Below are positions 33,014 to 41,070 of a DNA stretch of 64,000 bases, piece by piece. Every line of letters starts with the position of its first letter. Within the stretch, counting starts at the first letter, position 1. Under the pieces are notes generated by a model. That model did no database searches and was not told where the DNA came from. It saw nothing but the letters and a program-made list of their open reading frames with translations. The stretch is from Rhodovibrio salinarum DSM 9154 (GTDB lineage: Bacteria > Pseudomonadota > Alphaproteobacteria > Kiloniellales > Rhodovibrionaceae). The stretch is from positions 1,566,823 through 1,630,822 of the forward strand of contig NZ_KI911559.1 of assembly GCF_000515255.1 (NCBI RefSeq), in the 5' to 3' direction. The translations under genes and the position numbers were made by a program.

Positions 33014-33748
33014 GTGATCGCCTATTTCCTGCTCGGCCTCGGCCTGTTGGTCGGCATCCTGCTGCTGCTCAAGTGGGCGAGCGAGGCGGAGCCCCGGCAG
33101 ATCCTGAAGGCGCTCGCCTGGGTGGGCGGCATTCTGGGGGTGATCCTCGGCCTGTTTCTGCTGTGGGCGGGGCGGTACCAGCTGGCCTGGATCGCGTTAC
33201 CGGCCTTGTTCGCGCTCATGAGTCGCTGGCGCCAGATCAAGAGCGTGCTGCGCAACGCCCGCGGCCCTAGCCCAAGCCAGTCCAGCGCGGTCGAAACCCG
33301 GTTTGTGCGCATGACCCTGGAACACGAGACCGGGGTGATGTCGGGCGAAGTGTTGGAGGGCGCTTACGCCGGGTGTCGCGTGGAAGACCTGTCCCTGGCG
33401 CAACTGGTCGAGCTGTGGCGCGCGGCGCAGGCCGAGGATGCGCAGTCGGCGGCGGTGATCGAGGCCTACCTGGACAAGGTACATGGCGAGGATTGGCACG
33501 ACGTAGCCGACGCGGATGCGGGAGACGGCGGGGCGCGCGCCGGCGACAGCGCTGCCGCCAGGCGCGGCGGCGGGGCGATGACGCGGGAAGAGGCGTTGGA
33601 GATCCTGGGGCTGGAGGAAGGCGCCAGCCGCGCGGATATTCAGCACGCCTACCGAAGTTTGATGAAGAAACTGCATCCCGATGCCGGCGGCTCTGACTGG
33701 TTCGCTGCCAAGCTGAACGAAGCCAAGCGCGTGCTGATCGGCGACTGA
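33014..33748 (+). CDS. Membrane-anchored J-domain protein
   Basis: The 244-residue protein has hydrophobic segments at about residues 2-20, 32-52 and 55-69, an acidic middle domain, and a C-terminal J domain at about 189-244 with the catalytic HPD at 221-223. This layout resembles a TIM14/DjlA-like co-chaperone that recruits DnaK to the membrane. The start is the GTG at 33014. Position directly behind mipZ and the VWA gene suggests a shared role at the envelope, but this is inference. Confidence 0.85.
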   Translation: MIAYFLLGLGLLVGILLLLKWASEAEPRQILKALAWVGGILGVILGLFLLWAGRYQLAWIALPALFALMSRWRQIKSVLRNARGPSPSQSSAVETRFVRMTLEHETGVMSGEVLEGAYAGCRVEDLSLAQLVELWRAAQAEDAQSAAVIEAYLDKVHGEDWHDVADADAGDGGARAGDSAAARRGGGAMTREEALEILGLEEGASRADIQHAYRSLMKKLHPDAGGSDWFAAKLNEAKRVLIGD

Positions 33749-33903
33749 AACTTGAGGCCCCGGCGGCCCCCGTGGCCGTTGCGTGGCGCACCTTGCGGTC
33801 CAGGGGGGCGTATGGCATCAACCACCGTGACGAGAAGGCGGGAATTGCTCGGTTGGCGGGCGATACAGCGCCGTTCACACGCAAGGTTAATCAGGCAGTA
33901 AAT

Positions 33904-34779
33904 ATGACACGTGTTCGCAAAGCGGTATTTCCAGTCGCCGGACTCGGCACGCGCGTGCTGCCGGCCGTCAAGGCGGTACCGAAGGAGATGCTGCCAGTGG
34001 TTGACCGGCCGCTGATCGAGTACGCCGTCGAGGAGGCGCGCGAGGCGGGGATCGAGGAGTTCATTTTCGTCACCGGCCGCGGCAAGGACGCGCTGGAGGA
34101 CCACTTCGACCGCGCGGTCGAGCTTGAGGACACCTTGGAGCAGCGCGGCAAGACGCGCGAACTGGCGGCGGTCCGCCACACCAATCTGCCGGCCGGGTCG
34201 GTACAGTCGCTGCGCCAGCTAGATCCGCTGGGCCTGGGCCACGCGGTCTGGGTCGCGCGTCGGGCGGTCGGCGACGAGCCGTTCGCCGTCGTGCTGCCGG
34301 ACGACCTGATCAAGGCCGACACGCCGTGCCTGAAGCAACTGGTCGATGTCCACGCCCAGGTTGGGGGCAACGTGGCCGCGGTGATCGATGTGCCGCGCGA
34401 GCAGACCGCACGCTACGGCATCCTGGATGTCACCGAGGACGATGGCCGGCTGGCCGCGGCCAAGGGCCTGGTCGAGAAACCCGACCCCCGTGAGGCGCCG
34501 TCGACCCTGTCGATTATCGGTCGTTATGTGCTCGACCCACGGGTGATGCGGGAACTCGACAAGCAGCAGGCCGGCAAGGGCGGCGAGATTCAGTTGACCG
34601 ACGCCATGGCGGAGACGATCGGCGAGGTGCCGTTCCATGGCCTGCGGTTTGACGGCACGCGCTACGACTGCGGCAATAAGGCGGGCTACGTCGCCGCCAC
34701 GATGGCGTTCGCCCTGGACCACCCGGAGACGAAGGACGCCACGGCCGATTTGATCCGCGCGTTCGCCCGGGATCTGTAG
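33904..34779 (+). CDS. galU: UTP-glucose-1-phosphate uridylyltransferase
   Basis: Makes UDP-glucose from UTP and glucose 1-phosphate. The 291-residue protein opens with the nucleotidyltransferase motif KAVFPVAGLGTRVLPAVKAV followed by PKEMLPVVDRPLIEYAVEEA, and has VEKPDP and IIGRYVLDPRV downstream. The ATG at 33904 gives the expected length. It begins a sugar-nucleotide cluster with ugd (71 bases downstream) and a phosphohexomutase. UDP-glucose also feeds the OpgG/OpgD pathway. Confidence 0.95.
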   Translation: MTRVRKAVFPVAGLGTRVLPAVKAVPKEMLPVVDRPLIEYAVEEAREAGIEEFIFVTGRGKDALEDHFDRAVELEDTLEQRGKTRELAAVRHTNLPAGSVQSLRQLDPLGLGHAVWVARRAVGDEPFAVVLPDDLIKADTPCLKQLVDVHAQVGGNVAAVIDVPREQTARYGILDVTEDDGRLAAAKGLVEKPDPREAPSTLSIIGRYVLDPRVMRELDKQQAGKGGEIQLTDAMAETIGEVPFHGLRFDGTRYDCGNKAGYVAATMAFALDHPETKDATADLIRAFARDL

Positions 34780-34850
34780 CGCTCACCGATCCGCTTTTTT
34801 CCGTCAGCCGGGGCAACCCGGCGGCCTTTGCTTGAGGAACAGCCCGCGCC

Positions 34851-36215
34851 ATGCGCATTGCCATGATCGGCACCGGTTACGTCGGCCTCGTCTCCGGTGC
34901 CTGCTTCTCCGAATTCGGGACCGAGGTTGTCTGCGTCGACCGTGACGCGAACAAAATCGAACGGCTGAACGACGGCCAGATTCCGATTTTCGAGCCCGGC
35001 CTGGAAGACCTGGTCGCCCGCAACGAGAGCGCCGGTCGGCTGAGTTTCACCACCGATATGAAGGCGGCAGTGCAGGGCTGCGATGCGGTGTTCATCGCCG
35101 TCGGCACGCCGTCGCGCCGGGGCGATGGTCATGCGGATTTGACCTATGTCTACGACGCCGCCCGCGAGATCGCGGCGGCGGCCGACCCGGAAACGGTGGT
35201 CGTCACCAAGTCGACCGTGCCGGTGGGCACCGGCCGCGAGGTCGAGCAGATCCTGCAGGAGACGGCGCCGGACAAGCGCCTGCAGGTCGCCTCCAATCCG
35301 GAGTTCCTGCGTGAGGGCTCGGCGATCGGGGATTTCATGCGCCCCGACCGGGTGATCATCGGGGCGGAGACCCAGCGGGCGCAGACCGTGCTGCGCGCGC
35401 TCTACCGGCCGCTCTACCTGATCGAGACACCGATCATCTTCACCTCGCTGGAGACCTCGGAACTCACCAAGTACGCCGCCAACGCCTTCCTTGCGACCAA
35501 GATCACCTTTATCAACGAGATCGCGGATCTGTGCGAAGCGGTCGGCGCGGATGTCCACGACGTCGCCCGCGGCATGGGCCTGGACGGTCGGATCGGGCGG
35601 AAGTTCCTGCACGCCGGGCCGGGCTATGGCGGCTCCTGTTTTCCGAAGGATACGCTCGCGCTGACCCGTACGGCCCAGCAGGCCGGGTCGCCGACGCGGA
35701 TCGTGGAGACGGTGGTCGACGTCAACGACCGCCGCAAAAGCGCGATGGCGGATAAGATCATCGCCCACATGGGCGGCGACGTCGCCGGTAAGACGGTTGC
35801 GCTGCTCGGTGTGACCTTCAAGCCCAACACCGACGACATGCGGGAATCCCCCAGTCTGGCGGTCGTGCCCGCCTTGCAGCAGGCCGGTGCCCGTGTGCGT
35901 GCGCACGATCCCGAGGGGATGCAGGCGGCGCAGGAGCTGCTGTCCGACGTCACCTGGTGTCAGGAGCCTTACGAGGCGATGCAGGGGGCGGACGCGCTGG
36001 TCATCCTGACGGAGTGGAACCAGTTCCGGAACCTGAACCTGAGCCGGATCAAGGAGACGCTGAACGCGCCGACGGTGGTTGATCTGCGCAATATCTACGA
36101 TCCCACGGAGATGTGGGAGCAGGGCTTCCACTACACCTGCATCGGCCGCGCCTTTGGTCGCGACAAGCCCGGCGCGCTGATCGGCGATGGCACGACCCGG
36201 GAGGATCTTGGATGA
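34851..36215 (+). CDS. ugd: UDP-glucose 6-dehydrogenase
   Basis: Oxidises UDP-glucose to UDP-glucuronate with two NAD. The 454-residue protein starts with the Rossmann motif IAMIGTGYVGLVSGACFSEF, has the STVPVGTG segment, and the catalytic Cys263 in GYGGSCFPKDT; the C-terminal domain includes LLGVTFKPNTDDMRESPS. Membership beside galU favours UDP-glucose over GDP-mannose as substrate. Its stop overlaps the start of the phosphohexomutase gene in an ATGA, showing translational coupling. Confidence 0.93.
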   Translation: MRIAMIGTGYVGLVSGACFSEFGTEVVCVDRDANKIERLNDGQIPIFEPGLEDLVARNESAGRLSFTTDMKAAVQGCDAVFIAVGTPSRRGDGHADLTYVYDAAREIAAAADPETVVVTKSTVPVGTGREVEQILQETAPDKRLQVASNPEFLREGSAIGDFMRPDRVIIGAETQRAQTVLRALYRPLYLIETPIIFTSLETSELTKYAANAFLATKITFINEIADLCEAVGADVHDVARGMGLDGRIGRKFLHAGPGYGGSCFPKDTLALTRTAQQAGSPTRIVETVVDVNDRRKSAMADKIIAHMGGDVAGKTVALLGVTFKPNTDDMRESPSLAVVPALQQAGARVRAHDPEGMQAAQELLSDVTWCQEPYEAMQGADALVILTEWNQFRNLNLSRIKETLNAPTVVDLRNIYDPTEMWEQGFHYTCIGRAFGRDKPGALIGDGTTREDLG

Positions 36216-37603
36216 CTCAGCCGCAACCGCATCGCTTCGATCCGACGATTCTGCGGGAATATGACGTACGCGGCGTGGTCGGGCAGACATTGCACGTCGC
36301 CGACGCGCGGGCACTGGGCCAGGCGTTTGCCACGATCGTTCGGGACAATGGCGGCAGGCGGCTGGCGCTCGGCTATGACGGCCGCCTGTCCTCGCCGGAA
36401 CTGGCGGAGGCGGTCGAGCAGGGACTGCGTGCGGGCGGCTGCGACGTTGTGCGGATCGGCCGTGGTCCGACGCCGATGCTGTACTACGCGGTCAACGAGC
36501 TGGACACCGACGGCGGCATTCAGGTGACCGGCTCGCACAATCCGCCGGATCACAACGGCTTCAAGATCATGCTCGGCAAGCGGTCGTTCTTCGGCGAGGA
36601 CATCCAGCAGCTCGGCCGGATCGCCGCCGAAGGCGCGTTCGCGACGGGCGACGGGGCGGCCGAGGACGTCGACCTGATGGACCGCTACGTCGACCGCCTG
36701 CTACGCGGCATTCAGGTCGCCGACCGGTTCAAGGTCGCCTGGGACGCGGGCAATGGTGCGGTTGCCGATGCGCTGGTCAAGCTGGCCGACCGGCTGCCCG
36801 GTCAGCACCGCCTGCTCAACGCGACCGTCGATGGTACCTTCCCGGCGCACCATCCCGACCCGACGGTGCCGGAAAACCTGGAGCAACTGCAGGAGGCCGT
36901 GCGGACGGACGGGTGTGACCTGGGCTTCGCGTTCGATGGCGATGGCGACCGCATCGGGCTGATCGATGGCCAGGGGCGGATCCTGTGGGGCGACCAGATG
37001 ATGGCGCTGATCGCCCGTGACGTCCTGCAGCGCAACCCGGGCGCCCCGATCATCGCGGACGTCAAGGCGAGCCAAATCCTGTTCGACGAGGTCGCGCGCC
37101 AGGGCGGCCGCCCGGTGATGTGGAAGACCGGGCATTCGCTGATCAAGTCGAAGATGCTGGAGGAAGGCGCCCCGGTCGCGGGCGAAATGAGCGCCCATAT
37201 CTTCTTCAAGGAAGACTGGTATGGCTTCGACGACGCGCTTTACGCCGCCTTGCGCATCCTCGACATCCTAACCCGGACGGGCCAGGACCTGAGTGCGTTC
37301 CGGGACGGCTTGCCCAAGGTCGTGAATACGCCCGAAATCCGCTTTCCCTGCCCGGAGGACCGTAAGTTCAAGGTTGCCGAGGAGGTCAAGCAGCGCCTGG
37401 CCAGCAGTGATGCGGAGGTGATCGACATCGACGGTGTCCGGGTCGTCACCGAAGACGGCTGGTGGCTCTTGCGGGCTTCCAATACCCAGGATGTTCTGGT
37501 CGCCCGCTGCGAAGCGCATGACGAAGCCGGCCTGCAGCGCGTCAAGAATCTGCTGCGCGATCAGCTTGAGCAATCGGGGATCGCAGTCCCAGGGGATCTG
37601 TAG
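36212..37603 (+). CDS. Phosphomannomutase/phosphoglucomutase
   Basis: Interconverts hexose 1- and 6-phosphates, supplying glucose 1-phosphate to GalU and perhaps mannose 1-phosphate. The phosphoserine is Ser108 in QVTGSHNPPDHNGFK, the metal loop is AFDGDGDRIGL and the sugar-binding GEMSAHIFF is intact; this GEMSGH-like loop fits the AlgC-type dual-specificity group. At 463 residues length is normal. The ATG at 36212 overlaps the ugd stop by four bases. Confidence 0.92.
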   Translation: MTQPQPHRFDPTILREYDVRGVVGQTLHVADARALGQAFATIVRDNGGRRLALGYDGRLSSPELAEAVEQGLRAGGCDVVRIGRGPTPMLYYAVNELDTDGGIQVTGSHNPPDHNGFKIMLGKRSFFGEDIQQLGRIAAEGAFATGDGAAEDVDLMDRYVDRLLRGIQVADRFKVAWDAGNGAVADALVKLADRLPGQHRLLNATVDGTFPAHHPDPTVPENLEQLQEAVRTDGCDLGFAFDGDGDRIGLIDGQGRILWGDQMMALIARDVLQRNPGAPIIADVKASQILFDEVARQGGRPVMWKTGHSLIKSKMLEEGAPVAGEMSAHIFFKEDWYGFDDALYAALRILDILTRTGQDLSAFRDGLPKVVNTPEIRFPCPEDRKFKVAEEVKQRLASSDAEVIDIDGVRVVTEDGWWLLRASNTQDVLVARCEAHDEAGLQRVKNLLRDQLEQSGIAVPGDL

Positions 37604-37662
37604 GCGCCGCGCCGGCGACCAAACGTTGGGCCGCTTCCGTTTTTGCACGTCTTTGGTGTGCA

Positions 37663-37678
37663 TTTACCGCCGATTAAC
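37663..37678 (+). promoter_or_regulatory. Near-consensus CtrA site upstream of the soluble chemoreceptor
   Basis: TTTA-N7-TTAAC differs by one base from the alphaproteobacterial CtrA box TTAA-N7-TTAA(C). It lies about 90 bases ahead of the chemoreceptor start, a normal position for CtrA-controlled motility genes. A single short site like this can occur by chance. Confidence 0.35.
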
Positions 37679-37692
37679 GTTGTTCGCCCACA

Positions 37693-37764
37693 CTTCAACA
37701 CAACCTGAAAAACCGCCCATAAAGGGCGGAGCGGAGCGATGAGGTTTGTGTTGAAAGGGCGGGG
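37693..37764 (+). promoter_or_regulatory. Structured leader with competing hairpins over the ribosome-binding site
   Basis: CCGCCC (37713-37718) pairs with GGGCGG (37724-37729) across a five-base loop. The same nine bases AAAGGGCGG recur at 37754-37762 as the purine-rich Shine-Dalgarno region, so CCGCCC could pair with either copy. Outside them CTTCAACACAACCT (37693-37706) nearly matches the complement of AGGTTTGTGTTGAAAG (37742-37757), whose last bases enter the Shine-Dalgarno region. This could gate translation. Confidence 0.45.
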
Positions 37765-37766
37765 TG

Positions 37767-39167
37767 ATGAGTGAACCGGGGGCGCAAGAGGCCGCGCGTG
37801 ATCGCGCGATCCTGCAGAGACTCGCCGAGGAAAGCGGCGGGCTTGGCATCGAGGTTGCCGACGTTGCCGGCGGGATCGACGATCTAAGCAAGGCGCTGGC
37901 TGCGCAATCGGAAGAACTGCATCAGCTGCGCGACAGTGTCGATCAGGTCTCTCAGGCGAACGGCCGGATTGCGGAGAACGCACGCGCCAGCCGCGGCACC
38001 GCCGAGGAGGCAGCGAACGAGGTCGAGCACTCGCGCGGGACCGTCGAAAGCTCGCTCAAGGATATTCACGACCTGGTCGAAGCGGTCACGGTCATCCAGG
38101 AGCAGTTGAACGGTTTGCAGGACGCCCTCGCTCAGGTGGGCGAGGTCGCCGAGGGCATCAACGCGATCGCCAAGCAAACCAACCTGCTGGCGCTCAACGC
38201 CACGATCGAGGCCGCGCGCGCCGGCGAGGCCGGCAAGGGCTTCGCGGTCGTCGCCCAGGAGGTCAAGCAGCTGGCCGGCCAGACCAGCCGCGCCACCGGG
38301 CAGATTGACGAGACGCTGAAGCAACTGACCGAACAAGCCAGCCAGCTGATCGGGCAGGGCGAGGAGTCCACCAAGCGGGCCGAAGCCGTGCGCTCGGGAA
38401 CTCAGACGATCGGCCAGGTGATCGACACCGTCGCCGGCGCGATGACCACCATGCAGACCGGCGTCGCCGACATTGCGGAGGCCGCGGAAACCATCGAATC
38501 CCGCTGCGGGGGCTTGCTTGAAAGCGCGACCGCGCTGTCCGACCGGGTCGACACCACGAGCGAGACCATGCGGCAGTCGCGCGACCGGGCGCAGAACCTG
38601 ACCCTCGCCAGCCAGCGGGTGGTTCAGTTGACCGCGCAGACCGACACGGAGACGGTCGACACACCGTTCATCAAGAAGGTGAAGGATCTGGCCTCCGGGG
38701 TCGGCCAACTGTTCGAGGCTGCGATCCGTGAAGGCAATATCACCCAGCAGCAATTGTTCGATCGCAACTACCAGCCGATTCCGGGGACCGACCCCGAGCA
38801 GGTTAAGACGGCGTTCACCGAGTTCTGCGACCGCGTGCTGCCGCAGATCCAGGAGCCGATGCTGCAGTTTGACAGCAAGATCGTGTTCTGTGTTTGTGTC
38901 GACAACAACGGTTACCTGCCGACTCACAACAAGAAGTTCGCCAAGCCGCAGGGCAAGGACCCGGTGTGGAACGCCGCGAACTGCCGCAACCGGCGGATTT
39001 TCAACGACCGGGTCGGTCTGGCCGCCGGCCGAAACACCGACCCGTTCCTGCTGCAGGCCTACCGCCGCGACATGGGCGACAGCTACGTCATGATGAAGGA
39101 CGTGTCCGCCCCGATCTTCGTCAATGGTCGCCACTGGGGCGGCGTGCGGCTCGCCTACAAGGTCTAG
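37767..39167 (+). CDS. Soluble chemoreceptor with C-terminal sensory-type domain
   Basis: This 466-residue methyl-accepting chemotaxis-type protein has no membrane segment. The N-terminal half is coiled coil with the signalling tip [20 protein letters not shown] near residues 130-150, giving an unusual output-first order. Residues about 310-466 form a separate globular domain with [33 protein letters not shown] and [20 protein letters not shown], a module I recall from other alphaproteobacterial receptors but cannot name; it may be Cache-like. Its three cysteines and one histidine could bind a cofactor. The ATG at 37767 is preferred over the GTG one codon upstream. Confidence 0.85.
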   Translation: MSEPGAQEAARDRAILQRLAEESGGLGIEVADVAGGIDDLSKALAAQSEELHQLRDSVDQVSQANGRIAENARASRGTAEEAANEVEHSRGTVESSLKDIHDLVEAVTVIQEQLNGLQDALAQVGEVAEGINAIAKQTNLLALNATIEAARAGEAGKGFAVVAQEVKQLAGQTSRATGQIDETLKQLTEQASQLIGQGEESTKRAEAVRSGTQTIGQVIDTVAGAMTTMQTGVADIAEAAETIESRCGGLLESATALSDRVDTTSETMRQSRDRAQNLTLASQRVVQLTAQTDTETVDTPFIKKVKDLASGVGQLFEAAIREGNITQQQLFDRNYQPIPGTDPEQVKTAFTEFCDRVLPQIQEPMLQFDSKIVFCVCVDNNGYLPTHNKKFAKPQGKDPVWNAANCRNRRIFNDRVGLAAGRNTDPFLLQAYRRDMGDSYVMMKDVSAPIFVNGRHWGGVRLAYKV

Positions 39168-39333
39168 CTGGCGGCTGCCGCAGCACCAGTTTCTCTAAGG
39201 CACAAGCGGACAGCTTTACGCCGCTGACCAAGCGCCCTACATCTAGGCGCCCGAGTTGGCGTGGTTGTATGCGCGCCGGCTATGCAGGCCGGACTCCCGG
39301 CCATCGACGTTCTTGCGGATGGGAGTGCGCGGC

Positions 39334-39921
39334 ATGCTGTTCTTCTTCTACGGCACTTTGATGGATCGCGAGCTGCGTCAGCATGTGCTGGGCGCGCGTG
39401 CCCAGGGGCTGCGCGTGACGCCGGGGGTCTTGATCCACCATCGCCGCTTCGCCGCGAGGTATGGCGATTATCCGGTCCTGGTCCCGGAGCTGAATGGGCG
39501 TGTCTCGGGCGTGTTCGTGGAGGGCATGGACGCCCATGCGCTCACTTGGATCGCGCATTTCGAAGGACCGTGGTACCTGCCGCAACGGGTCACGGCGTTC
39601 GATGAGCGTCGCCAGCGCCTGCGCCCCTGGGCGTTTCGGCCGACCCATCGCGATGCGGCCACGCGCGAGCCCTGGAACTTCCGCCGCTGGCAGCGCACCG
39701 GCAAGCCGGAAGTGCGGGAGATGCTGAACACCTGGCTTATGCACCGCAGCGATGGCCTGCCGATCGCCCTCGACACGCCTTGGCTGGCGCGCCGTCGCCT
39801 GCAGGATGTCATTCATCAGGGCGTCGATCAGCCCCGCCCCAACGTGCACCTCGACCGCCGCGCGATCGCAGACGCCGGCCTCGACGAAGGCGATGACCGC
39901 ATGACGACGGCCGCGGCGTAA
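39334..39921 (+). CDS. Gamma-glutamylcyclotransferase-like (AIG2-type) protein
   Basis: The 195-residue protein begins with MLFFFYGTLMD, the substrate-binding YGTL motif of the GGCT/AIG2 fold, and continues with VSGVFVEGMDAHALTWIAHF, which includes the acidic positions of that family. Such enzymes release 5-oxoproline from gamma-glutamyl amino acids or amines, but many members are uncharacterised. The C-terminal 80 residues extend beyond the usual domain. The ATG at 39334 is chosen because GGGAG lies eight bases upstream. Confidence 0.7.
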   Translation: MLFFFYGTLMDRELRQHVLGARAQGLRVTPGVLIHHRRFAARYGDYPVLVPELNGRVSGVFVEGMDAHALTWIAHFEGPWYLPQRVTAFDERRQRLRPWAFRPTHRDAATREPWNFRRWQRTGKPEVREMLNTWLMHRSDGLPIALDTPWLARRRLQDVIHQGVDQPRPNVHLDRRAIADAGLDEGDDRMTTAAA

Positions 39922-39928
39922 GGCGCGT

Positions 39929-40978
39929 TCAGGCGTCGAACCGGTCGATCACCGTGACGCCCGGGCTGGTATAGCCGTTCATCGCGGCCAGCGCGTCGGC
40001 GACACCGGACAGGGGGATCGTGCGCTCGACCAGAAGACTGGGATCAAAGCGTCCGCCAGCGATCAAGCCGAATAAATTGTCGAACCGGCCGGCCGCCATG
40101 CCGCGGGTGCCCAGAATCGCGATTTGCCGGGCGTAGACCAGTTCGAGCAGGGGCACCGGCGGCTCCGCGTGCCGGTCGAGCGGCATGCCGATCTGCACAT
40201 GGCGGCCGAGCTTGGCAAGGCTATAGAGCGAGTTCCGGAAGGTCTCGGTGATGCCGAGGGCGTCGAGCGAAACCTGCGCGCCGCCGTCCGTCATCGTGCG
40301 CACCGCATGGCCAACCTCGTCGACCGAGCCGGCATTCAGCGTGCGTGTGGCGCCCAGTGCGTCCGCGCGTTCGAGCGCGGCGGCGTCGATGTCCACCGCC
40401 AGTACGCGGGCGCCCATCGCCGCGCCCAACGCGACCGCCGACAGGCCGACACCGCCGCAGCCGTGCACCACCAGCCACTCGCCGGGTTGCAGACGGGCGC
40501 GGTCTGCCAGCGCGCGGAACGCCGTGGTCACCCGGCAGCCCATCCCCGCGGCGGCGACCGCCGGCAGTTGGTCGGGCAGGGCGACCATGTTGAAGTCGGC
40601 GCGCGGCACGGCGACCAGCTCGGCAAAGCTGCCCCAGCGGGTGAAACCGATCACGTCCTGTCGGTCGCAGGCGGTTGCATCGCCGCCCCGGCAGGTCTGG
40701 CAACGGCCACAGGAGAGGATGAACGGTGCGGTGACGCGGTCGCCCGGGCGCACGCGTTCGACGTGACGTCCAACCCGCTCGACCACGCCGGCGAATTCGT
40801 GCCCGCCTACGTGCGGAGCCACGACATCCGGGTCGCTGCCGGTCCAGGCGTGCCAGTCCGAGCGGCAGACGCCGCAGGCATGCACCCGCACCAGGGCGCC
40901 ATCGGCGGGGCAGTCCGGGTCGGGGACTTCGCGCACCTCCGGCGGGGTGCGGAAGTTTTCGAAGATCGCGGCTTTCAT
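39929..40978 (-). CDS. Zinc-dependent alcohol dehydrogenase family protein
   Basis: A 349-residue medium-chain dehydrogenase. The catalytic zinc site is HACGVCRSDWHAW plus GGHEFAGVVERVG, the structural zinc site is CGRCQTCRGGDATAC, and the NAD(P) motif is GCGGVGLSAVALGAA. The substrate is unknown; relatives include threonine- and sorbitol-type dehydrogenases. The ATG at 40978 starts the conserved region (MKAAIFENF). It is convergent with the GGCT-like gene and separated from the carboxypeptidase gene by a terminator. Confidence 0.88.
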   Translation of the reverse strand: MKAAIFENFRTPPEVREVPDPDCPADGALVRVHACGVCRSDWHAWTGSDPDVVAPHVGGHEFAGVVERVGRHVERVRPGDRVTAPFILSCGRCQTCRGGDATACDRQDVIGFTRWGSFAELVAVPRADFNMVALPDQLPAVAAAGMGCRVTTAFRALADRARLQPGEWLVVHGCGGVGLSAVALGAAMGARVLAVDIDAAALERADALGATRTLNAGSVDEVGHAVRTMTDGGAQVSLDALGITETFRNSLYSLAKLGRHVQIGMPLDRHAEPPVPLLELVYARQIAILGTRGMAAGRFDNLFGLIAGGRFDPSLLVERTIPLSGVADALAAMNGYTSPGVTVIDRFDA

Positions 40979-41008
40979 GGCAAACGGCTTAGCACGCGCG
41001 CCCGGCAA

Positions 41009-41043
41009 GCAAAACGCCCCGATGCGATGGGCACCGGGGCGTT
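41009..41043 (-). terminator. Intrinsic terminator of the PBP5-type gene
   Basis: On the minus strand AACGCCCCGGTGC and a complementary CATCGGGGCGTT form a GC-rich stem that runs into TTTTGC, 28 bases past the carboxypeptidase stop. Confidence 0.8.
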
Positions 41044-41070
41044 CTGTCGCGAACTGCCGGGATGGATATC

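Noticed and set aside
34686..36314. 542-codon open frame on the minus strand
   Set aside because: It is antisense to ugd, whose catalytic motifs are intact, and has no recognisable domain.
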